Of a stretch of 5,020 nt of DNA, positions 1 through 5,020 are shown piece by piece (the stretch's first letter is position 1; every line of letters begins with the position of its first letter). This DNA is from Melioribacteraceae bacterium. Lineage in GTDB: Bacteria; Bacteroidota; Ignavibacteria; Ignavibacteriales; Melioribacteraceae. The stretch lies in contig JALSNL010000053.1 of NCBI GenBank assembly GCA_026987055.1, positions 1 through 5,020 on the forward strand, given 5' to 3'. Made by a program: the position numbers and the translations under genes. The notes below the pieces were generated by a model that ran no database searches, was not told where the DNA came from, and worked only from the letters and a program-made list of their open reading frames with translations.

Positions 1-454
1 TTGAGAATTGATATCCTTCGGCGGAAGTAGTTAACTCGGGATTTGATTTAAGAAATTGTAAAACATAAGTGTTCATTCCAATACCGCCAAACACACCGGT
101 TAAGCCATCAATATTATCGGGTTGATAACCGGCATCTTCCAAAGCTTCCCAAGAACATTCCAAAAAGAGTCTTTGCTGAGGGTCTAAGTTCTCAATTTCT
201 TTCGGATAAAAACCGAACAAATCGGCATCAAATTTATCAACATCTTCAAGTATGCCTCTTGCTTTTACATAGTTCTTATCTTTTATATATTCTTCCGGAA
301 TATTATTTTTCAGAAGCTCCTCTTCGGAGAAATAAGAAATAAGATTTTTTCCTTCGCATAGATTATTCCATAGCTCTTTTACATTTTTAGAACCGGGGAA
401 TCTACCGGACATACCGATAATAGCTATTTCCAGACCAGTGTATTCGGAACTCAA
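1..454 (-). CDS. PKS protein beginning with a ketosynthase domain (3'-partial)
   Basis: The first 151 codons of a second modular PKS. The KS motif IAIIGMSGRFPG begins only about nine residues after the start, followed by a segment ending in FGFYPKE, the conserved DPQQRLFLECSWEALEDAGY stretch and an MNTY segment. These are N-terminal type I modular ketosynthase hallmarks. The catalytic Cys and the two His lie beyond the left edge, so activity cannot be judged. The start is TTG at 454-452. It has a good ribosome binding site (AGGAG, nine bases upstream) and an in-frame TAG only five codons upstream (469-467). The next ATG (codon 15) lies inside the core IAIIGM motif and would cut it. The KS should accept the PCP-bound chain from the upstream protein and condense it with an extender unit. 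Downstream domains, and so the extender and reduction state, are not visible. Confidence 0.95.
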   Translation of the reverse strand, partial: MSSEYTGLEIAIIGMSGRFPGSKNVKELWNNLCEGKNLISYFSEEELLKNNIPEEYIKDKNYVKARGILEDVDKFDADLFGFYPKEIENLDPQQRLFLECSWEALEDAGYQPDNIDGLTGVFGGIGMNTYVLQFLKSNPELTTSAEGYQFS

Positions 455-3400
455 TTCGGTTTTCTCCTATTTCTCATTTTTGCTTTTTGCTGTTCCAATA
501 TTTTTTTTCTTTTATCGGCTCTTTGTTTTACTTCTTCCACTTGCTTTTCTATATTGTTTCCGTTACTTAAAAATTCCGCAAACATTTTCACTGTAGGATA
601 TTTAAACAAATCAACAACCGTAAGGTCTTTGTTTAATTTTTCTTTTATTTTAGTTTGAACTTCTATTACATTTAGAGAATGACCGCCAAGCTCAAAAAAG
701 TTATCACTTGTACTGATATTATTAACCTTAAGAACGTCTTGCCAAATTTCAACAATTTCCTTTTCAATTTCAGATTCCGGTTTAACATATTTGTTACGTA
801 CTTCGGATTGAATTTTAATTTTTGCAAGTGCCTTTTTGTTAACTTTTCCGTTATGTGTTAACGGAATTGAATCAACTTTAACAAACAGAGACGGCAGCAT
901 ATATTCCGGCAAATGATTAATCACATAATCTCTGAGTATATGATTTTCAATTTCTTTATTATCTTTTGAAACATAGTAAGCAACTAATTTTTTTTCATTA
1001 TTAAATTTTTTCAAAAGCAGTTCTGCCTTAATAATATCGGTATGTTGCTCAAGAACCGTTTGTATTTCCGATAATTCGATTCTAAAACCCCTGAACTTAA
1101 CTTGGTCGTCTATTCTTCCAAGGTATTCCAATTTACCGTCATCTCTTAATTTAACAAGGTCACCGGTTCTGTATAATCTTTCGCCCGGAAATGTAGCAAA
1201 AGGATTTGGAATAAACTTAACAGCTGTTAAATCCGGCATATTGTTATAACCTCTTGCCAAACCGATTCCGCTTATACACAATTCTCCCGGAACACATACG
1301 GGAACGGGATTTAAATTTTCATCAAGGATGTATGAATTTATTCCGTTTATGGAAGAACCAATAGACAATATTTCATCACTGTTTTCAATATTATAAGTAG
1401 TTGCACAAACGGTTACTTCCGTTGGTCCGTAAGCATTTATAAATTTTCTTCCGTTAGACCATTTTTGAACAACATCTTTTGTACACGCTTCACCGGCGGA
1501 AACCAAGGTTTTTAACTCGGGTAACTTATCCGAAGGAAGAACAGCTAAAAGTGAAGGCGGAATTGTTGCCACGGAAACTTTTCGTTCATTAATTTCATTT
1601 ATCAATGCGGTGCCGGAAAGTAAAACATCTTGCGAAACCAAATGCAATGTTGCTCCGTTTACCAAAGAAGTAAATATTTCGGATACGGAAGCATCAAAAC
1701 TTAAAGATGCAAGTTGTAAAACTTTGCTCTCTTTTGTTATACCGAATATTTGCGTTTGATTTTTTACCAAATTGCTTAAACCTTTATGTGTTAACATTAC
1801 GCCTTTCGGTTTTCCCGTTGAGCCGGAAGTATAAATAGAATAAGCTAAATTTTGTTCATCAAGAAAAACATTCGGATTTGAATCATCCATTGTTTTAAGA
1901 TTTTCTTCTTCTATGTCTAAACAAACAACTTCGTTTACAATTTCTTCAATTTTATTACAATGTTTAGAATGCGAAATTATTACTTCAATTTCCGCATCGT
2001 TTACTATTGATTTTATTCTATCGATTGGATAAACAGTATCAATAGGGACATAAACACAACCGGCTTTCATTACGGCAAGTATGGAAATTATCATATCAAA
2101 AGAACGTTCCACAAAAACACCAATACGCATTTCCGGTTTAACATTTTTACTTAGTAAGTAATTCGACAATTTGTTTGCCGCTTTATTAAGTTCATCAAAA
2201 GTTAAAATATTATTTTTATATTGAACTGCAATTTTATCGGGAAACTTTTTTGTTATTTTTTCAAAATCATTAAATACGAAAGAATATTTTTTTGTTAAAT
2301 CGCTTTTGGTATATTTCAATAAACTGTTGTTAACTTTATCAACCAAAGCAATGTTGGATAATTTTTCTTTCGGATTTTCGGTAAACAATTTAACCAACCG
2401 TTTGTAATGCGTTAAAAATCTTTTAATATATTTTTCTTCGAATAAATCCGTATTATAAGTAACAGTTGCTGTTATTCCTTCTTTGGTTTCCGCCATTAGT
2501 AAAGTTAAATCAAAAGCGGATTTGTTTTCATCTATACTATAAGATTCAATCGGCAAATTACCGAGCTGCATTGTTGAATTTTCTTTCCCAACCGCAAAAC
2601 CGGACAAACCTTCTTCTGCTAAAACGTGTGCTTTTTGATATACAAACATCACTTGAAATATCGGACTTCTACTTGCATCTCTTTCCGGTTGAATTTTTTC
2701 AACTATCAAATTGAAAGGATAATCTTGATTATCAAGAGTTCCGACAATGTTCTCTTTAACTTTTTGAAGTATTGTTTCAAAAGTATCCGATTTATGTAAT
2801 TGCGTTCTTACAGGCAAAGGATTGACAAAATATCCGACAATGTTTTTAAGTTCGGACAAACTTCTTCCCGTTGTTGGTGTTCCTACAATTATATCATCTT
2901 GATGTGTATATTTATTTAGCAATATTTGAAATATTGAAAACAATGACATATACAAAGTTGCATTGTTCCGTTCACTTATATCTTTTAATTTGTTAGAGTT
3001 TTCAATTTCAATCTCCGTTGTATAAGAAGCTCCGTTAAAAGTTTGAACCGGTTTTCTAATTTTCTTTGTCGGTAAATCCAAGTTCGGAATTTCACCTTCA
3101 AGTTTGTTTGTCCAATAATGTAATTGTTTTTCCCCTTTACTACTTTTAACAAATTCCTTTTGCCAAACAACAAAATCCAAATAAGAGAAATCACTTGTAG
3201 GCAAATCAATACTGCTTTCGGCTTGATATAATTGACTTATCTCGTTTATAATAATTGCTTGAGACCAAAAATCTACGGCTATATGATGCGCCGAAATTAA
3301 AAATATAAAATCATTTTCCTTAATTTTAAAAAGATTTGTTTTAAATACCGGACCGTTTTCTATATCGAAAATTTCATTAGCAATGGTATTGATTTTTTCT

Positions 3401-5020
3401 TTAAGTTCAAGTTCGGTTAAATTTTCAACTTGATAAAATGTAAACGGTGTATCAATTTTTTTATGAATTTTTTGTACAGGTTGACCATTCGCAAAATGAT
3501 ATGTTGTTCTTAATGCTTCGTGTCTTTCAACTATTTTAGCAATAACATTCTGAAATTTATCTACATCTATTTTAGATTTTATTCTTACTGCATAAGTGGG
3601 ATTAAAAATACTTTCCGGTGCCATTTGATGTTGGAACCACATTGCATTTTGTCCGTACGAAAGTTCAAATTTATCTTCGGCAACTTTTTGGTGTTGTAAT
3701 TTTACTACTCCATTTTCATCATCGGCAAGATGCTTAATTATAATTTCCGTTAATTGATTTACAGACGGACCTTGTACAAGTTCTGCAACCGGAACGGAAA
3801 ATTTATATTTTTTACTCAGATTGTTTTTTAGTTCAATTGCCATAATGGAATCCAATCCGAGATGAGTAATTGATTTGCCGGAATCAATTCTATTTACATT
3901 TAGCTTTAATACTTTTCCAATTTCCTTTTTCAAAATATCGGAGATTATTCTTTTTTGTTCGTCATGCGAAAGAGATTTAATATTTTCCAAAGAAAATTCT
4001 TCGGTAACCTTCTTTTCTACTTCTTCATTTTCTTTTTGCTCGGAATTGGACTTTGCAAATAAATTAACATTATTAAATATTTCTTCGGAAACATTTTTAA
4101 TAACATCAACATTATTTAATTCCAATAGAAGATTGTTTTCTTTATCAACTATTCTTAAAATCTTTTTGTTATTTTCATCATATTTAATTAAACATTTAAT
4201 TCCCTTATTTGAACCGCCGGAAAGATTAATGTTTTTACCGTTTTGTTCTACATAATATCTTTCTTTTTTAAATGCATAAGTCGGCAACTGAACTTTATAT
4301 CTTTTATAACCTTCATCAAATCCTTTCCAATTAAAAGGAACATTGGAAGTGAAAAGTTCACCTATACTTTGCAGCAAGAAATCCCAATCGTTTTGGTTTT
4401 TCTTTATTGAGCCAACCCAAACAGCATTTAGATTAGGGAAACTTCTTTTGCCCATTCCAATTAAAACAGGATTTGGACCTGTTTCTATAAAAACGTTACA
4501 ACCGGATTCGGTTAATGTTTTCATTCCATCGTAAAATCTAACAGCTTTTCTTATATGGTTTTTCCAATACACAGCATCAGTAATTTCTTTTTTGTTTAAT
4601 GCTTTGCCGGTTAAATTGGAAATTATTTTTATTTTGGGTTTCTTATAATTTATTGTTGCCGCAACTTTCTCAAACTCATCTAAAATTGGTTCCATCAAAG
4701 GAGAATGAAAAGCGTGAGAAACGTTTAGCTTTCTAACTTCAATTCCGTTTTCTTCGGAAATTTTTATTGCAAGCTCAACAGATTTTTTATCTCCTGAAAT
4801 TACAATATTATCCTTACCATTAATTCCGGCAACAGAAATTTTTCCGGATACATTTGAAAGAATATTTTTTACATTCTCTTCATCAGAAAAAAGAACCGCC
4901 ATAGAACCTGTTTTAGGTAACGACTGCATAAGTCTTCCGCGCAATGCCGTTAACTTAATACCTTCTTCAAGTTCAAATACATCCGCAATGCAAGCCGCAA
5001 CATATTCACCGATACTATGA
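451..5020 (-). CDS. Hybrid PKS-NRPS megasynthase, AT-ACP-C-A-PCP (5'-partial)
   Basis: A multidomain cytosolic enzyme that builds part of a mixed polyketide-peptide on carrier-bound thioesters. The visible part is 1522 residues, counted from the His at 5019-5017. The frame stays open to the right edge, so the true start, presumably with a KS and the rest of the AT, lies outside. Domains in order: AT from residue 1 (HSIGE, catalytic Ser2) to about 225; linker; ACP about 350-430 (GLDSI, Ser391); C about 450-900 (HHIAVD, 578-583); A about 910-1400; PCP about 1415-1487 (GGHSL, Ser1448); basic helical tail 1488-1522. There is no KR, DH, ER, methyltransferase, epimerase, thioesterase or reductase domain. 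It should add one malonate unit, then one amino acid (tyrosine predicted), and pass the chain to the next protein. It ends in TGA overlapping the start of the next PKS gene, so the two are surely co-transcribed. No frameshift or lost key residue was seen. Class is certain; product is unknown. Confidence 0.97.
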   Translation of the reverse strand, partial: HSIGEYVAACIADVFELEEGIKLTALRGRLMQSLPKTGSMAVLFSDEENVKNILSNVSGKISVAGINGKDNIVISGDKKSVELAIKISEENGIEVRKLNVSHAFHSPLMEPILDEFEKVAATINYKKPKIKIISNLTGKALNKKEITDAVYWKNHIRKAVRFYDGMKTLTESGCNVFIETGPNPVLIGMGKRSFPNLNAVWVGSIKKNQNDWDFLLQSIGELFTSNVPFNWKGFDEGYKRYKVQLPTYAFKKERYYVEQNGKNINLSGGSNKGIKCLIKYDENNKKILRIVDKENNLLLELNNVDVIKNVSEEIFNNVNLFAKSNSEQKENEEVEKKVTEEFSLENIKSLSHDEQKRIISDILKKEIGKVLKLNVNRIDSGKSITHLGLDSIMAIELKNNLSKKYKFSVPVAELVQGPSVNQLTEIIIKHLADDENGVVKLQHQKVAEDKFELSYGQNAMWFQHQMAPESIFNPTYAVRIKSKIDVDKFQNVIAKIVERHEALRTTYHFANGQPVQKIHKKIDTPFTFYQVENLTELELKEKINTIANEIFDIENGPVFKTNLFKIKENDFIFLISAHHIAVDFWSQAIIINEISQLYQAESSIDLPTSDFSYLDFVVWQKEFVKSSKGEKQLHYWTNKLEGEIPNLDLPTKKIRKPVQTFNGASYTTEIEIENSNKLKDISERNNATLYMSLFSIFQILLNKYTHQDDIIVGTPTTGRSLSELKNIVGYFVNPLPVRTQLHKSDTFETILQKVKENIVGTLDNQDYPFNLIVEKIQPERDASRSPIFQVMFVYQKAHVLAEEGLSGFAVGKENSTMQLGNLPIESYSIDENKSAFDLTLLMAETKEGITATVTYNTDLFEEKYIKRFLTHYKRLVKLFTENPKEKLSNIALVDKVNNSLLKYTKSDLTKKYSFVFNDFEKITKKFPDKIAVQYKNNILTFDELNKAANKLSNYLLSKNVKPEMRIGVFVERSFDMIISILAVMKAGCVYVPIDTVYPIDRIKSIVNDAEIEVIISHSKHCNKIEEIVNEVVCLDIEEENLKTMDDSNPNVFLDEQNLAYSIYTSGSTGKPKGVMLTHKGLSNLVKNQTQIFGITKESKVLQLASLSFDASVSEIFTSLVNGATLHLVSQDVLLSGTALINEINERKVSVATIPPSLLAVLPSDKLPELKTLVSAGEACTKDVVQKWSNGRKFINAYGPTEVTVCATTYNIENSDEILSIGSSINGINSYILDENLNPVPVCVPGELCISGIGLARGYNNMPDLTAVKFIPNPFATFPGERLYRTGDLVKLRDDGKLEYLGRIDDQVKFRGFRIELSEIQTVLEQHTDIIKAELLLKKFNNEKKLVAYYVSKDNKEIENHILRDYVINHLPEYMLPSLFVKVDSIPLTHNGKVNKKALAKIKIQSEVRNKYVKPESEIEKEIVEIWQDVLKVNNISTSDNFFELGGHSLNVIEVQTKIKEKLNKDLTVVDLFKYPTVKMFAEFLSNGNNIEKQVEEVKQRADKRKKILEQQKAKMRNRRKPN
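454..558 (-). other. Basic C-terminal tail, probable docking helix
   Basis: The last 35 residues after the PCP have no fold motif. The stretch beginning EKQVEEVKQRADKRKKILEQ is strongly charged and likely helical or coiled-coil, and the end (KMRNRRKPN) is very basic. Similar Lys/Arg/Gln-rich tails are common at the ends of NRPS and PKS subunits that pass their chain to a separate protein. I infer a docking role toward the next PKS, whose own head before the KS is only about nine residues long. No known docking class was assigned. Confidence 0.55.
464..468 (-). promoter_or_regulatory. Shine-Dalgarno site for the downstream PKS gene
   Basis: AGGAG on the minus strand, nine bases before the TTG codon at 454-452 and inside the last codons of the upstream gene. 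It decides the start choice, since the start is non-ATG and overlaps the upstream stop (shared TTGA at 454-451). This layout fits translational coupling: a ribosome that finishes the PKS-NRPS protein can restart at once on the partner PKS, keeping the two proteins near equal amounts. Confidence 0.85.
559..777 (-). other. Peptidyl carrier protein (PCP) domain
   Basis: Holds the activated amino acid, and after condensation the extended chain, on phosphopantetheine. NFFELGGHSL surrounds the attachment Ser1448, encoded at 678-676. The GGHSL signature marks it as NRPS-type. Helix I (EKEIVEIWQDVLK) and the later helix near FKYPTVKMFAEFL are intact, and the length of about 73 residues is normal. It is the last folded domain of the protein, so its cargo must move in trans to the KS of the next protein; no thioesterase or reductase follows. 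Confidence 0.94.
820..2292 (-). other. Adenylation (A) domain, predicted tyrosine-activating
   Basis: Activates an amino acid with ATP and loads it on the following PCP. Core motifs are all present: A2 AGCVYVPIDTVYP, A3 YTSGSTGKPKG (residues 1063-1073), A4 FDAS, A5 NAYGPTE (1195-1201), A6 GELCISG, A7 YRTGDL (1283-1288), A8 GRIDDQVKFRGFRIE (1301-1315), A9 LPEYMLP and A10 NGKVNK (1390-1395, with the catalytic Lys1392). No tailoring domain is inserted between A8 and A9. Aligned to GrsA by A4 and A5, the pocket is D1109 A1110 S1113 T1152 V1173 A1175 A1196 V1204 C1205 K1392, that is DASTVAAVCK. I recall this as a tyrosine code; it differs from the GrsA phenylalanine code (DAWTIAAICK) at three positions, chiefly W239S. 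Tyrosine is the best guess, with another aromatic residue the alternative. Confidence 0.92.
2320..3672 (-). other. Condensation (C) domain at a PKS-to-NRPS junction
   Basis: Forms the amide bond between the ACP-bound acyl chain and the PCP-bound amino acid. C1-like SYGQNAMWF lies near residue 455; the catalytic motif HHIAVD is at 3288-3271 (residues 578-583), with the general-base candidate His579. C4-like YLDFVVWQ is near 615, C5-like VGYFVNPLPVR at 728-738, and a C6-like segment around DYPFNL to RSPIFQVMF near 765-795. Length (about 450 residues) is normal. The Gly usually following Asp in HHxxxDG is Phe here (HHIAVDFWS), a pattern I associate with C domains that take a polyketide donor. 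There is no epimerase domain before it, and the donor is an acyl chain, so D/L donor classification does not apply. Confidence 0.93.
3730..3972 (-). other. Acyl carrier protein (ACP) domain
   Basis: Carries the growing polyketide on a phosphopantetheine arm. HLGLDSIMAIEL surrounds the attachment Ser391, encoded at 3849-3847. GLDSI with a following hydrophobic helix II is typical of PKS-type ACPs, unlike the GGHSL of the peptidyl carrier later in the same protein. An upstream helix (EIGKVLKL) and a downstream helix near PSVNQL complete a normal four-helix carrier of about 80 residues. It sits directly before the condensation domain, to which it donates its acyl chain. Confidence 0.93.
3973..4344 (-). 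other. Post-AT linker and charged AT-ACP spacer
   Basis: About 124 residues between the AT core and the ACP. The first part holds the conserved post-AT LPTYAF segment and a following KKERYYVE, which in modular PKSs packs back onto the KS-AT body. The remaining roughly 90 residues are rich in Asn, Lys and Glu and show no motif I recognise: no Rossmann GxGxxG and no HxxxGxxxxP of a dehydratase. It is far too short for a ketoreductase (usually well over 200 residues) or a methyltransferase. I read it as a flexible spacer, which means the module lacks reducing domains. Confidence 0.75.
4345..5020 (-). other. Acyltransferase (AT) domain, malonyl-CoA type, N-terminus missing
   Basis: Loads the extender unit from acyl-CoA onto the ACP. 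The window opens at the nucleophile elbow: HSIGE with catalytic Ser2 at 5016-5014; the base at 5020 is the last of the preceding codon, expected to be Gly. The motif HAFH at 4716-4705 (residues 102-105) occupies the position that in modular PKS ATs separates malonyl (HAFH) from methylmalonyl (YASH) enzymes. Its last His should be the catalytic partner of Ser2; the 103-residue gap fits the family. ETGPNP near residue 180 is the usual late AT motif. The post-AT motif LPTYAF follows at about residues 245-250. Malonyl preference follows from the motif but is not proof. Confidence 0.9.

Noticed and set aside
451..469. Programmed frameshift fusing the two proteins
   Set aside because: A -1 shift would have to occur within the few codons after the TAG at 469-467, and no canonical slippery heptamer sits there. 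Clear reinitiation signals explain the overlap more simply.
820..2292. Phenylalanine as the A-domain substrate
   Set aside because: Most of the pocket resembles the GrsA Phe code, but the bulky Trp at position 239 is Ser here, which fits a para-hydroxyl group better. Kept only as the alternative to tyrosine.
3973..4250. A degenerate ketoreductase or other tailoring domain in the AT-ACP spacer
   Set aside because: About 90 residues is too short and no nucleotide-binding or catalytic motif is visible; the composition looks like a charged flexible linker.
3875..4255. Plus-strand open frame of 126 codons, and four shorter open frames elsewhere on either strand
   Set aside because: They lie opposite or out of frame within well-supported megasynthase domains, have low-complexity Phe/Ser/Leu-rich translations typical of antisense to AT-rich coding DNA, and show no recognisable motif.
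4942..4944. Possible TTG start of the large gene at this position
   Set aside because: It lies in the middle of the AT domain. The same frame stays open for 25 more codons to the window edge and encodes the HSIGE active-site motif, so the gene starts outside the window.
1..5020. RNA genes, CRISPR repeats, insertion sequences, terminators or promoters
   Set aside because: The coding frames fill the whole window with a two-base overlap between genes. I saw no spaced repeats, tRNA-like cloverleaf or inverted-repeat plus T-run arrangement beyond the T-rich tracts expected from Lys codons read on the opposite strand.

Overview
The whole window is coding and reads on the minus strand. It is an interior slice of a modular polyketide/non-ribosomal peptide (PKS/NRPS) assembly line. 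Two genes lie head to tail. The upstream, larger one enters at the right edge (5020) already inside an acyltransferase domain and stops at 451. The second starts at 454, overlapping the first, and runs off the left edge inside its first ketosynthase domain. I see no RNA gene, mobile element, CRISPR array, terminator or intergenic promoter, and there is no intergenic space to hold one.

Layout in the direction of transcription (right to left): malonyl-type acyltransferase (AT, 5020 to about 4345); post-AT linker and charged spacer; acyl carrier protein (ACP, about 3972-3730); condensation domain (C, about 3672-2320); adenylation domain (A, about 2292-820); peptidyl carrier protein (PCP, about 777-559); a basic helical tail ending at 451; then the start of a new protein with an N-terminal ketosynthase (KS, 454-1). 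The expected core motifs are present, and the reading frame is open throughout.

How the parts should work together (inference from domain order): the first module extends a chain with malonate and has no reducing domain between AT and ACP, so its beta-keto group should stay unless something acts in trans. The C domain joins that acyl chain to the amino acid chosen by the A domain. The specificity pocket reads DASTVAAVCK at exact GrsA spacing, which I recall as a tyrosine code. The PCP-bound product then passes to the KS of the next protein, which would extend the amino acid carboxyl with another ketide unit.

Organism: an AT-rich bacterium (about one third G+C by eye) that uses Shine-Dalgarno sites and has a strong excess of CCGG tetranucleotides. 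I cannot name the phylum from this. The domain style (hybrid C domain, KS with an 'MNTY' segment) resembles mixed PKS/NRPS systems known from cyanobacteria and proteobacteria, but the base composition does not settle the host. This is a recognisable class of biosynthetic machinery; what may be new is the product and the host, not the mechanism.
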